This document shows positions 35,932 to 45,156 of a stretch of DNA of 64,000 bases, one piece after another; position 1 is the first letter of the stretch; each line of letters opens with the position of its first letter. The position numbers and the translations under genes are program-made. The notes under the pieces are model-generated. The model was not told the DNA's origin. It did not search any database and worked only from the letters and a program-made list of their open reading frames with translations. The DNA is from Novipirellula aureliae (GTDB lineage: Bacteria; Planctomycetota; Planctomycetia; Pirellulales; Pirellulaceae), in contig NZ_SJPY01000012.1 in NCBI RefSeq assembly GCF_007860185.1, positions 1 through 64,000 of the forward strand. The letters run 5' to 3'.

Positions 35932-37275
35932 TTGTCAACTCCATCGACACATCAAGTAAATGACAGCTCAGCGATTTTACGTTCGGCGGGAAACCGTAGT
36001 AGGGAAGCCTTTGAGCGCGCGTGCCGTTTAATGCCTGGCGGGGTTAACAGCCCTGCGCGGGCATTTGGTGCCGTCGGAGGTTCGCCGCTGTTCATCGAAC
36101 ATGCAAAAGGCCCCTACTTGTTCGATATCGATGGCCGCCGCTACATCGACTACATCGGCTCTTGGGGGCCGATGATTCTCGGCCATGCTCATGCAGAAGT
36201 GATCGATGCGATCACCAAAGCAGCGGAAAAAGGAACAAGCTATGGTGCCCCGACGGAAGCCGAATCGAGGTTGGCAGAACAGATTATCGAGGCGGTTCCC
36301 AGTATCGAACGGGTGCGATTGGTCAACAGCGGAACCGAAGCGACGATGAGTGCGATTCGTGTCGCGCGAGGCGCAACGGGCCGCGAAAAGATTATCAAAT
36401 TCTCAGGAAATTACCACGGTCATGTCGACAGTCTCCTGGTGGCCGCTGGAAGTGCCGCGGCAACCCTCGGAGCCCCCGATTCACCGGGTGTGACCAAAGG
36501 CGCCGTACACGATACGATCGTTTTGTCGTACAACAACGTTGATGAATTACGAGCCGCATTCGACCAGTACGATCGCGAAATCGCGGCGGTCATCTTGGAA
36601 CCAGTGGTCGGAAACATGGGCTGTGTGCCCGCGAGTAAAGAGTTCTTGGTCTCGCTGCGCGAGCTCACGGAAAAGTCGGGAACCGTTTTGATTTTTGACG
36701 AAGTGATGACCGGTTTCCGCTTGGCTTATGGAGGTGCTCAAGAACGATTTGGAATCACTCCCGACATGACCACGCTTGGAAAAATCGTCGGTGGCGGCAT
36801 GCCGCTCGGTGCCTATGGTGGTCGTGCATCGATTATGGAGCAAGTCTTGCCGGCTGGAAAGATTTTCCAGGCAGGAACCTTGAGCGGCAACCCTGTTGCC
36901 GTTGCCGCCGGTAGCGCGACGCTCAAAATCCTGAAAGAGAATCCGCCCTATGAGCAATTGGAGCAACGGGGCGAGCAATTGGCGACGGGGTTGGCGAAAG
37001 CAGCCACCGATGCTGGCGTCACTCACCAAGTACAACGGGTCGGCAGCATGATGACGCTGTTCTTCCATTCCCAGCCGGTCCGGTGCTGGGCTGACGCCGA
37101 CCAATCGAACCGCGAACAGTTTGCCAACTATTTCTGGGGGATGATGGGCAAGGGCGTCTACATGCCGTGTAGCCAATTCGAAGCTTTGTTCTTCAGCCAA
37201 ACTCACACCAAAGCATTGATCCAAGAAACGATCGATGCAGCATGCGAAGTGCTTAAGCACCCCTGCTTTCAATGA
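35932..37275 (+). CDS. hemL: Glutamate-1-semialdehyde 2,1-aminomutase
   Basis: A PLP enzyme converting glutamate-1-semialdehyde to 5-aminolevulinate (C5 haem pathway). Key blocks are FERACRLMPGGVNSPARAFG, YIGSWGPMILGHAH, GTSYGAPTEAE, VNSGTEATMSAIRVARG, FSGNYHGHVDSLL, LIFDEVMTGFR and TLGKIVGGGMPLGAYGG, the last with the PLP-binding Lys. The start is unclear: no ATG lies between the first stop and MPGGVNS. A TTG at 35932 gives a family-like N-terminus of about 448 aa in total; a GTG at 35794 would add about 46 residues of poor quality. Confidence 0.93.
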   Translation: MSTPSTHQVNDSSAILRSAGNRSREAFERACRLMPGGVNSPARAFGAVGGSPLFIEHAKGPYLFDIDGRRYIDYIGSWGPMILGHAHAEVIDAITKAAEKGTSYGAPTEAESRLAEQIIEAVPSIERVRLVNSGTEATMSAIRVARGATGREKIIKFSGNYHGHVDSLLVAAGSAAATLGAPDSPGVTKGAVHDTIVLSYNNVDELRAAFDQYDREIAAVILEPVVGNMGCVPASKEFLVSLRELTEKSGTVLIFDEVMTGFRLAYGGAQERFGITPDMTTLGKIVGGGMPLGAYGGRASIMEQVLPAGKIFQAGTLSGNPVAVAAGSATLKILKENPPYEQLEQRGEQLATGLAKAATDAGVTHQVQRVGSMMTLFFHSQPVRCWADADQSNREQFANYFWGMMGKGVYMPCSQFEALFFSQTHTKALIQETIDAACEVLKHPCFQ

Positions 37276-37317
37276 ATCGGCGCTTCCAATATTCCGCATT
37301 CCACGCTGTTGACGAGA

Positions 37318-37381
37318 CGATCTCTAACACAATCGATCTCTAACACAATCGATCTCTAACACAATCGACCTCTAACACAAT
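37318..37381 (+). repeat. Tandem repeat, 4 x 16 bp
   Basis: CGATCTCTAACACAAT repeated three times identically plus one copy with T to C (CGACCTCTAACACAAT), in the non-coding gap after hemL. The 37276-37609 spacer holds nothing else I can support. Confidence 0.85.
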
Positions 37382-37609
37382 CGACACGACCGGATCCAAC
37401 TTCTCGGAAGCCCCCTGCCCCCCTAAACCTCACCTGAACGGTCGATGCGGAATAATCGGCAATCTTTGCCAACTTTGCCGGACGGGAACAACCGGACCGG
37501 GGCTACGGCAGCTGCCTGCACGAAGTCGATGAATCGCCCATGAACACCGATCGACCAATTGAAATTGGTTCGATCACGTCATTGGCCCATCTTACTAGAC
37601 CGTTTGAAT

Positions 37610-37789
37610 ATGTCGCCTACTCCGACTTCGAATGTCGAAACGCTTGAACCTGGACAACTTCTTCTCGATTTGGAACGTCGGCAGGATGACGTACTACTAC
37701 AACTCGACGCACTCGATGCCCAACTAAACGAAGTGCTAAAAGGGCTTGGGGTGACGATGGAAGAGGAAGTCGACCAAGACTTGGCTTAG
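37610..37789 (+). CDS. Small acidic coiled-coil-like protein (unknown)
   Basis: A 59-aa protein from ATG 37610: MSPTPTSNVETLEPGQLLL then a helical, acidic segment (DLERRQDDVLLQLDALDAQL, NEVLKGLGVTMEEEVDQ) with a heptad-like Leu pattern. The frame opens further upstream (37559), but that part is poor. Codon use and composition look genuine. Its stop overlaps the stop of the convergent panE-like gene by 4 bp. Possible dimerising helper protein; no family recognised. Confidence 0.55.
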   Translation: MSPTPTSNVETLEPGQLLLDLERRQDDVLLQLDALDAQLNEVLKGLGVTMEEEVDQDLA

Positions 37790-38721
37790 AGGTTTGCGTT
37801 GCAGGCATCGAGATACTTGAGCTGCTGATACAGCATTTCGACACGTGGCATTTCGTGCCCGAAAGTTTGGGCGACCCTTAGCGGATTGCCTAAGATCGCC
37901 TCGACTTCCATTGGCCGCTTGTTCAGATAGTCAAGCCTCATGCTACTATCGTAAGGTTTCATTTTCCGCGTGTTCTCGAGCGTGATTTCGATTGCCGCAT
38001 CGGGTACTTCGACACCGCACGCTGCGGCAGCGGCATGCACTTCGCGGATGATCGCATCCGACAATTGGCACGCTTCGACATTATCCATCAAACTCTTGGT
38101 CGACGCATTCAGGACAACGGACAGACCGTTGAACGGAATGTTCCACATTAGTTTGCGCCAACGGACGACGGCTAAATCGTCCGCGAATTGAGCGTCGACC
38201 TCGGCGGCGTTCAGTTCGGCACAAATCCGTTTGCCCTTATCGGTCATGACATCGCTAATTTCTCCATATTGGCCGAAGACGATTTTTCCAAAATCGATAT
38301 GTCGTATGTGCCCTGGGCCGATCTTGTTACTGCATAGAAAGCAACAACCGCCAAAAACTCTTTCCTTGCCGACAACCTCAACGGATTGTTGTTCGACATC
38401 GAGACCGTTTTGCAGAACGAAAACAACGCCCCCTTCACGAGTGGGAGGCGGCAGCAAATCGACCAGCAAATGATTCTGGGTCGTTTTCAAGGCAACGATC
38501 GTCACATCAACGGGCGGAATGGTATCGGCGGACGGATGAGCCAAGACGTTTGGTAGATGGAAATCGCCCCAAATACTTTCAATCGTCAAACCCTGAGTCG
38601 AAACGTGCCCATAATCGCGATGCAGCAAAAAATGGACGTCGTGACCGGCACGAGCCAACATTGCACCATAGAGCCCGCCTAATGCTCCGGAACCGATGAC
38701 GGCATAGGTTTGTTTTTTCAT
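37786..38721 (-). CDS. panE: 2-dehydropantoate 2-reductase-like (PanE/ApbA family)
   Basis: A 311-aa NADPH-dependent reductase; family members make pantoate for coenzyme A. The start is MKKQTYAVIGSGALGG at 38721; the open frame extends upstream to 38862, with an alternative Met at 38739. The Rossmann motif is GSGALGGLYGAMLARAG, the substrate block LQNGLDVEQQ, and the catalytic region RWRKLMWNIPFNGLS carries the conserved Lys and Asn. The C-terminal PYDSSMRLDYLNKRPMEVEA also fits ApbA. Several PanE paralogues act on other ketoacids, so the exact substrate is inferred. Confidence 0.85.
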   Translation of the reverse strand: MKKQTYAVIGSGALGGLYGAMLARAGHDVHFLLHRDYGHVSTQGLTIESIWGDFHLPNVLAHPSADTIPPVDVTIVALKTTQNHLLVDLLPPPTREGGVVFVLQNGLDVEQQSVEVVGKERVFGGCCFLCSNKIGPGHIRHIDFGKIVFGQYGEISDVMTDKGKRICAELNAAEVDAQFADDLAVVRWRKLMWNIPFNGLSVVLNASTKSLMDNVEACQLSDAIIREVHAAAAACGVEVPDAAIEITLENTRKMKPYDSSMRLDYLNKRPMEVEAILGNPLRVAQTFGHEMPRVEMLYQQLKYLDACNANL

Positions 38722-38800
38722 GGATTTAAAGAGTGACATGAGGTTTGACCATTGCGTTCCCTGTAGGGGGCATCGCAACCATTGTGGGTTTTGCAACCAG

Positions 38801-39901
38801 CTATCGCTGACGCACGTTGGCGAATGGTGGTCGCCAACTCGGAGCCAAGGAAGCGTCGTCAATGTTCACGCCCGCTTCGACGTCACCTCGATAGTTGAAC
38901 CATGGATGATCTGGGATGCTGCCAAGTGAACTTAGCGAAACAAATTGGACACGTCCATCTTCATACAAGATATTCACACCCAACCTGCCATGCGACGCAC
39001 TGCTTGTCGGCCCCTGGCTTCCTATGAATTGGTTACCTGGCGAGTCCGACATCACGGCAAAAGAGGAGCGTGATTCGAATTTTGGTGATCCAAAATCGTT
39101 CCCGTCGACGACACCGAGGGTGTAAGCATAATGACCACCGGCTAATTGCTGGAGCTCACGAAGCGTGTCATGGTCGGCGTGATGGAGTTCGTCGATCGTT
39201 GCGACGTGATCGATCGAACTTTTCGAGAAGGCGTTTGCGGTAGGCCGACCAAGTGATGGGCACCAGCGTGATAACATGTAATGCTCGCTGCTTGAATCTC
39301 TGGTGGTCGGGCCACTTGAAACGTCGCCCAATAGCCCCGCTTCATTAAGACGCACAGCATAGATTCCCGCAAAAGCTTCAGGCCCCTCTTTGGCCACGGC
39401 AGGCAGACGCGACTGTTCGTCACGATTGACGAACTGGGTGAGGGCTGTGCCGAATTGACGAAGTTGATCCTGGCAAGCGGCGCGCCGCGATTCAAACCGC
39501 CCTTCCGCAAGCGATGGGAGAATGAGAGCGAGCAGAACTGCTGCGCTGAGCGCACTGGCCATCCAATCGGCCCAGCCAGAACCGCTGCGGGCGGGTGTCT
39601 CGACGCCGTCATTCATCGCGGCCACAGGAAAACCCGCCAAGGCATCCTCCGGCAGCGGAAAATCGCTCGACTCCGAGTTCGCTGGGATTGGTAGCGGCGG
39701 CAACGCCGACATGGTCTTGGAAACCAAATCTGGAGGGGGGCTCAGAGGTGGCTGATAGTGATCCTCCAAAGGACGCAGCGCCCGCTCAAGCTTCTCTAGC
39801 TCGATTCTCATTTCGGCGTCGTCTCGGAGCAATTCAGCCACACGCTGCATTTCGTGTGGCTCCAAAGCGCCGAGCAAATATCCGAGCAAGTCTTCGTGCA
39901 T
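38801..39901 (-). CDS. Anti-sigma-like membrane protein with DUF1559-like outer domain
   Basis: A 366-aa protein. The N-terminus (MHEDLLGYLLGALEPHEMQR then VAELLRDDAEMRIELEKLER) resembles anti-sigma domains that bind ECF factors, but it lacks the zinc-binding HxxxCxxC pattern. One TM (WADWMASALSAAVLLALILPS, about 110-131) follows. The outer part begins ESRRAACQDQLRQFGTALTQF and ends RLGVNILYEDGRVQFVSLSS, resembling DUF1559 helper regions (repeats of NxxQ...GxALxxF and HxxxVNxLYxDGxV). Planctomycetes often encode such proteins next to an ECF sigma gene; none is adjacent here. The role is inferred. Confidence 0.65.
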   Translation of the reverse strand: MHEDLLGYLLGALEPHEMQRVAELLRDDAEMRIELEKLERALRPLEDHYQPPLSPPPDLVSKTMSALPPLPIPANSESSDFPLPEDALAGFPVAAMNDGVETPARSGSGWADWMASALSAAVLLALILPSLAEGRFESRRAACQDQLRQFGTALTQFVNRDEQSRLPAVAKEGPEAFAGIYAVRLNEAGLLGDVSSGPTTRDSSSEHYMLSRWCPSLGRPTANAFSKSSIDHVATIDELHHADHDTLRELQQLAGGHYAYTLGVVDGNDFGSPKFESRSSFAVMSDSPGNQFIGSQGPTSSASHGRLGVNILYEDGRVQFVSLSSLGSIPDHPWFNYRGDVEAGVNIDDASLAPSWRPPFANVRQR

Positions 39902-40703
39902 AACAAAAACGCAATTCCGTGTAAACGAAAGCCGACGTACAACCGATGTTCCGACGTCCGCATTATGACGTCCGCATTATGAGGTTCTACGCGCTCAATT
40001 GTTAAAGTGTTCAATAATCGGCGACATTGATCTCCAATATTGCCCTCCAATGACATCCACTCGTCGCCGACCTTCCGCCGGGGAACACGGGCAGCAGGAG
40101 ATCCCCGCCTTCCCAGTGGCTGAAAAAACAGGAACGATTCGCATAACAACATGCTACGAAAAGACTTAAAAGCTGCTGGCCTCGCCGAGACGCAAGGCGG
40201 CGAAAACAGTGCATTTCCAGACAAGAAGACCACTTTTTCGAACGCATCTTCCCTGCCATGGTTTCTCTTCGTCAAGCATTTACCCCGGAACCGGACGGAG
40301 GGTAGTGCGTGGGCTGGACTTTCCCCACGGCACTGCCGTGGGACGCCCCCCGGTGGCGGCAATGAACGAGACCTATTTGATTTTTTTCCGAAATATCCAG
40401 GTTTTCTGATCGGAGCCATTCGGATTGCTATGGGCCAAACCAGGAGAATTTCCGATACTCCTTTTCGTCCCGTCTAACACGGAAAATGGTCTCAGAGGAC
40501 GCGACCGCCCATTTGCTAGGCGACCAATTGCTAGGCGGCTGCCTGGAAAATCAATGAATGGCCCAGGCTGATGCCTGCCGAGGCATCGCAAGCGAGGCGT
40601 GAGCCTCATCTGCAGTCGGTTCCCAGGCGTGAGCCTGAGAACGAGCTTATCGTCGATTACGATCGAAAACGGTCAAAACGTACTTCCAAGGATGGAATAG
40701 AAG
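39902..40703. other. Long repeat-rich spacer
   Basis: About 800 bp without a supportable gene. Contains CTTCCGCCGGGGAAC (about 40070), the palindrome CCCACGGCACTGCCGTGGG (40324-40342), two copies of TTGCTAGGCG (about 40513 and 40530) and GGCGTGAGCCTCA/GGCGTGAGCCTGA direct repeats (about 40598 and 40627). Frames on both strands run through these repeats and are not credible genes. Confidence 0.55.
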
Positions 40704-41372
40704 ATGTTTGCGAACAATCTACCCAACAATGCGTTTCGGTGCCTTGTCATCGCGGTTTGTGCCGTTACGGCGACACCGTCGAGTCATGCTCAAACCGGAC
40801 AGCAGCGAGGAGCCACACTCGGCGGATTGGCTGGCGCGGTCGCGGGTGGTCTGATCGGTGACCACAATGGAGAAGCAGGTGCTGGAGCGGCGATTGGCGG
40901 TGTTGTCGGGGCCGTCACGGGCGGTCTTCTTGGTAACGCAAACGATAAAGAGCGTGCCTATCGCGAACAACAATACTACAAACAAGCTCAGCAATCCGCC
41001 GCCGTGGCTACTCAAAGTGCCGTTTCCGTCGCCGACGTTGCCAACATGAGCCGAAGTGGTTTGAGTGATTCGGTCATTGTCAATCAAATCAATCAACGCG
41101 GGGTCCAGCAAACGTTGTCCGTTGCAGATATTATCGCACTCCATCAGGCTGGGGTCCGAGAAACCGTGATCACAGCGATGCAGCAAGCACCCACCGGGAT
41201 CCAACGGTCGGCTCCCGCCGCTCAACCGATTGTCCAACAACCGGTAATCCAGCCTGCTCCGGTTTATATCCAAGAACGTGTCGTCGTGCCGACTTACGTC
41301 CCCCATTCCTATTACCACCATCGACCTCCGTACCGTCCCAGCAGTCGCTCGCGAATCAAAATCCGGTTTTAA
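40704..41372 (+). CDS. Secreted glycine-zipper protein
   Basis: A 222-aa exported protein. After a signal peptide (about 1-30) comes a Gly-zipper segment (ATLGGLAGAVAGGLIGD and AIGGVVGAVTGGLLGN, about 37-77), the kind of GxxxG helix hairpin that inserts in membranes. A middle domain (SVADVANMSRSGLSDSVIVN, VADIIALHQAGVRETVITAM) has two copies of a helical motif, about 105-123 and 137-157. The tail is Pro/Gln-rich and ends in YYHHRPPYRPSSRSR. Glycine-zipper envelope proteins of this type are common and little studied. It may form or stabilise an outer membrane assembly. Confidence 0.72.
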   Translation: MFANNLPNNAFRCLVIAVCAVTATPSSHAQTGQQRGATLGGLAGAVAGGLIGDHNGEAGAGAAIGGVVGAVTGGLLGNANDKERAYREQQYYKQAQQSAAVATQSAVSVADVANMSRSGLSDSVIVNQINQRGVQQTLSVADIIALHQAGVRETVITAMQQAPTGIQRSAPAAQPIVQQPVIQPAPVYIQERVVVPTYVPHSYYHHRPPYRPSSRSRIKIRF

Positions 41373-41643
41373 AGCGACGGGCAAAACCCAAAAAGCCATA
41401 AAAGCCTTGCCGAATCGCTCCGAGCGGAAAAACACAGCTCGAAAAGAGACTCGAAAAAGTATCGAAACGTCGAATTTTTCGACAATTCATGCTCTTTGCC
41501 TCTTTTGGCAGGCTCGAACCAGGGTCAGGGGGTTCAGGGACGAGGGTGAATCATGGTAAATTCTGGCTCTCGTTGAAGGGCGTACTCTGTTATTTGCCCC
41601 TCTCTAACACCTCCATGTCTTCCTCGACTAAGCAATTTACCTA

Positions 41644-43833
41644 ATGTCCGTTGACCAATACGCGAACTGCCCCTGCGGTAGTGGAAAAAAAATCAAGTTC
41701 TGCAAGTGCAAGGAATCCGTCGGCGAGCTTGATCGAGTTCTCAAGATGGTGGACGGAGGTCAAGTTGTTCCAGCTCTTGATCGACTCTCGAAAATTCTCG
41801 AAGAGCACCCCGACGCGGCCTGGGCTTTGGCGATCCGCGGACGCCTATTGCTCGATCTTCGCGAATACCGTTCGCTTGCGGATAACGCAGATCGTTTCAT
41901 CCGTCTGCAGCCAAGCAATCCATTGGCGTTGACCCAGCGATCTGCTGCCGAGGTATTTACCGGCGACGTCAAAGCGGCAACCCATTCGATGCTTGAAGCT
42001 TTGACCGAGAGCGGACGCGAAGTCGATGCCTTCGTACTTGATGTGTCATCGGTGGTTGCCTTCTTCTTGGCCCAAAAAGGTGTGTTCTTGACCGCTCGGG
42101 TCTACGCAAGTCTATCGATGATGGCGACAGGTTACGAAGGCAGTCAAATGTCGTCGCAGCTACTTCGAGAGCTCAACGGCACCGCCACCCTCAACCAGTT
42201 GCTCAAATCGGTCCCCAAAGCAATTGCACGCCCGAAGGATGCGGAGTGGGGCGAACGCTACGACGAAGCGGCAACCCTACTGCGTAGCAACAAGGTGTTA
42301 CTAGCCCAATCGAAACTCGAGTCGCTGCGCCGCAGCTATGCGTTTGAGCCAGCCATCTTGTCAGGACTACTAACCTGTGCGATCTGGCGTGGCGATACCG
42401 CCGCACAGAGCAAGTTCTGCAAGAAGCTATCCGAATGCGAGTCGCTCGACTTTGCCGAACGCGTCGACTATCGCGCACTTTCCTCACTCGTCAATCCTGA
42501 AGACCAAGATTTGGCGACGGAAAACTACAAGCTAACTGTCGAAGTTGAAAAACTCGATGAGATCGAAATTGCGATGACGGCGCACAACCGCTTCACATCG
42601 CTGCCCGCTGAAATGTTGACACAAATGCGAGAATCCGAAGAGGACGTTGCGCCACGTACCGGATTCCAAATTCTTGACCGCGAGCGCCCCGAATCGCTCG
42701 AGGGTTTGCCGCCGATCAGCGAGATTCCGGAATCGATTGCAATCGTTCCCTGCTTTGGTCGCCAAACCGATCGTGCGGCTCGCGTCGAGGTATTGGAAGT
42801 GAGTGGCTCGGATCTCGAAACCGTCACCAGCTTCCTTCAAGAAATTGTTGGTGATTCAGCGGAAATCAAGACAGAGGCGGTTGCCCCCTTGCCGTTTTTA
42901 ATGGCGGTCCAGCCACAAATTGCGATGATCCGATTCAAGGCCATGCCCGATGAAGCAGAGAAGATGCAGCATGACTTGGTTCAGCAACGAATGCCGCAAA
43001 AAATCGCTTCAGCGAAATTGGGGATTCTCGGAAACGCATCGCTAATCGATACGGCCGATGATGAGTCGAAGATGCTTGAGCGGAGCGTCGTTATCCGCGT
43101 TGCTCAACAATATGACGTGATCGTGTCCAAGGGCGATAACATCATGCCCGAAGCCTACGCACTTGCCAAACTGCAACCACCACCGATGCTCAAACTTAGC
43201 GATGACGATATCGAGTCGGTTGCCAATTCCGATTTGAACCGAATTGATGCGAGTGACCTGAGTGACGAATCGTGCTTGTATTTGCTTCAGCGCGCTCAGC
43301 AGATTTCGGCAACGCCAGCAATTCGTTGCTTTGCAAAACGGATTATTGAGGCTGATTTGCCAGAAGACATGAAGATGGCGAAGATGCTGGCGTATCAAAC
43401 GTTGATCAACGCTGCTCGCGGCAACAGCGAAGCGATTGCGGTCCTTGATGAGGCCAAGGCATTCGGCGATGCAAACGGACTTCCGATCGCCAATCTGCTC
43501 CTCAGCGAAGTGGGGCTAAGGTTGCAAGCAGGCGATGGCCAAGGATTCCAGAACACGATCGCTACATTGACAACCAAGTACAGCGGCGATCCTGAGGTAA
43601 TGGCACAACTCCAACAAATGCTAATCTCCTATGGGCTCATCCGGCCGGACGGGACTCCGCGACAAGCGCCTCCGGGTGCGGGTGCGGGCGGCGCTCCAAT
43701 CCCCGCAGCGCCTGGACAAGCTGCAGCGGCAGGCGGCGGCGGGCTATGGACCCCCGACAATCCAACCGCAGCCCCCCAAGATTCCGCTGGCGACGGTGGC
43801 GGGAGCAAGCTATGGGTTCCAGGAATGGATTAG
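41644..43833 (+). CDS. SEC-C zinc motif plus TPR-like protein
   Basis: A 729-aa cytoplasmic protein. An N-terminal SEC-C metal motif, CPCGSGKKIKFCKC (about residues 9-22), is followed by helical TPR-like pairs (GGQVVPALDRLSKILEEHPDAAW, LLLDLREYRSLADNADRFI, about 38-110) and a long region with no recognised domain. Another helical block is near 560-660. The tail is Pro/Ala/Gly-rich and ends in SKLWVPGMD. SEC-C motifs usually sit at the C-terminus of SecA or in small proteins, so an N-terminal one is unusual. The next gene, ribD, starts 7 bp downstream. Confidence 0.75.
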   Translation: MSVDQYANCPCGSGKKIKFCKCKESVGELDRVLKMVDGGQVVPALDRLSKILEEHPDAAWALAIRGRLLLDLREYRSLADNADRFIRLQPSNPLALTQRSAAEVFTGDVKAATHSMLEALTESGREVDAFVLDVSSVVAFFLAQKGVFLTARVYASLSMMATGYEGSQMSSQLLRELNGTATLNQLLKSVPKAIARPKDAEWGERYDEAATLLRSNKVLLAQSKLESLRRSYAFEPAILSGLLTCAIWRGDTAAQSKFCKKLSECESLDFAERVDYRALSSLVNPEDQDLATENYKLTVEVEKLDEIEIAMTAHNRFTSLPAEMLTQMRESEEDVAPRTGFQILDRERPESLEGLPPISEIPESIAIVPCFGRQTDRAARVEVLEVSGSDLETVTSFLQEIVGDSAEIKTEAVAPLPFLMAVQPQIAMIRFKAMPDEAEKMQHDLVQQRMPQKIASAKLGILGNASLIDTADDESKMLERSVVIRVAQQYDVIVSKGDNIMPEAYALAKLQPPPMLKLSDDDIESVANSDLNRIDASDLSDESCLYLLQRAQQISATPAIRCFAKRIIEADLPEDMKMAKMLAYQTLINAARGNSEAIAVLDEAKAFGDANGLPIANLLLSEVGLRLQAGDGQGFQNTIATLTTKYSGDPEVMAQLQQMLISYGLIRPDGTPRQAPPGAGAGGAPIPAAPGQAAAAGGGGLWTPDNPTAAPQDSAGDGGGSKLWVPGMD

Positions 43834-43840
43834 GTTGATC

Positions 43841-44989
43841 GTGACATCTGACGAAACCCACATGCGGCAAGCGCTAAACCTTGCCCGACAAGGCCTTGGT
43901 TTTGTCGAGCCGAACCCGATGGTTGGTTGCTTGCTGGTTCGCGACGGTGCGGTGATCGGTCAAGGCTACCATGAATCCTATGGTGGCCCGCACGCCGAAG
44001 TGAACGCGCTCGAGTCGTGCCGCCGTGCTAACCACGATCCGAACGGTGCGACGGCTTATGTCACGCTCGAACCGTGTTGCCACTTTGGAAAAACACCTCC
44101 TTGCACCCGAGCGTTGATCGAAGCGGGTGTGGCTCGAGTCGTCGTCGCGATGGCGGACCCGTTCAGCGAAGTCAACGGTGGCGGATTGGCCGAACTCAAT
44201 GCTGCAGGGATCGAAACAGCGACGGGCATCTTGGAAGATCAGGCACGTGAACTCAATGCGGCCTATCTCAAGCGGGTTACCGCAAAAAAACCATGGTGTA
44301 TTGCCAAATGGGCGATGACCGTTGATGGGCGAATTGCCACAACACTTGGGCAGAGCCAATGGATCACAGGAGAAACATCGCGAGCCGATGTTCATCGTCT
44401 TCGCGCCCGATGCGATGCAATCGTCGTTGGTATGCAAACCGTCATTGCCGATGATCCGCTTTTAACCGCACGCTTGGCGACCAACAATACAAAAGCCCAA
44501 AGGACTGCCACGCGAATCGTCTTTTGTACACAACGGTTGCCGCCGATCGAATCGAAACTCGTCCAATCCGCAAAGCAAATCCCGCTGTTGTTGATTGTTT
44601 CCATGGCGATTGAAAACGCGAGACTCGAGCAGCTCGAAACCCTCGGTGCGACCGTCTATCGCTGTCATTCTTCTGATCGTTTGCAAATGGTATCCGAAGC
44701 AATGGAATACCTCGGTTCGCTCGGCATGACCAACGTGATGCTCGAAGGGGGCGGCGAATTGATCAGCAGTTTCGTCAACTCAGGCGAAGTCGACGAGTAC
44801 CACGTCTATATCGGTGCGAAGGTGTTTGGGGGCCGAACCGCTCCAGGACCGATTGGTGGAACTGGCTTTCCCACGCTCGACGAAGCCGCAGCCGTCCAGC
44901 TGATTAGCCTTGACCGTATGGATCAAGATGTCAAGCTTGTTTATCGGAAGAGCCGCCAGGAAGCCCCCACCGACAAAAGGTCCCAATGA
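43841..44989 (+). CDS. ribD: Bifunctional riboflavin deaminase/reductase
   Basis: A 382-aa enzyme for the second and third steps of riboflavin synthesis. The deaminase half (about 1-150) has PNPMVGCLLV, GGPHAEVNALE and EPCCHFGKTPPC, the zinc ligands. The reductase half (from about 155) has KWAMTVDGRIAT, AIVVGMQTVIADDPLLTAR and NVMLEGGGELISSF. The open frame begins at 43631 inside the previous gene, but GTG 43841 (7 bp after that gene's stop, AGG upstream) gives the usual MTSDETHMRQALNLARQG start. ATG 43862 is a possible alternative. Confidence 0.94.
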   Translation: MTSDETHMRQALNLARQGLGFVEPNPMVGCLLVRDGAVIGQGYHESYGGPHAEVNALESCRRANHDPNGATAYVTLEPCCHFGKTPPCTRALIEAGVARVVVAMADPFSEVNGGGLAELNAAGIETATGILEDQARELNAAYLKRVTAKKPWCIAKWAMTVDGRIATTLGQSQWITGETSRADVHRLRARCDAIVVGMQTVIADDPLLTARLATNNTKAQRTATRIVFCTQRLPPIESKLVQSAKQIPLLLIVSMAIENARLEQLETLGATVYRCHSSDRLQMVSEAMEYLGSLGMTNVMLEGGGELISSFVNSGEVDEYHVYIGAKVFGGRTAPGPIGGTGFPTLDEAAAVQLISLDRMDQDVKLVYRKSRQEAPTDKRSQ

Positions 44990-45084
44990 ACGAAACCGCT
45001 CACCGAGCGAGAGCATGCGACCTTCGTCGTCGCTCTGCGCGGCGCTTCCCATCAGCAGACTTGCTAGTCGAGTCATCCACGCTC

Positions 45085-45119
45085 GTGGTGCGTCAAGGTC
45101 TCGTTTTAGGGTAGTGGAC
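45085..45119 (+). repeat. Dispersed repeat copy
   Basis: GTGGTGCGTCAAGGTCTCG followed by TTTTAGGGTAGTGGAC, in the 44990-45156 spacer between the convergent ends of ribD and the aminopeptidase gene. Matches 26784-26818 (first 17 bases identical) and 10064-10080 (last 17 bases identical). Confidence 0.7.
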
Positions 45120-45156
45120 GCAGCACGTATACTCCCAATTCCATTCGCCCCCGGCC

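Noticed and set aside
37318-37381. CRISPR-like array
   Set aside because: Units are 16 bp without spacers, so it is a simple tandem repeat.
39808-40609. Overlapping open frames on both strands in the spacer after the anti-sigma-like gene
   Set aside because: They run through short dispersed repeats and palindromes, lack start signals and have no recognisable domains.
43631-43840. Extension of ribD into the preceding gene
   Set aside because: It would read the 3' end of the SEC-C/TPR gene in another frame; homologues of RibD start near 43841.
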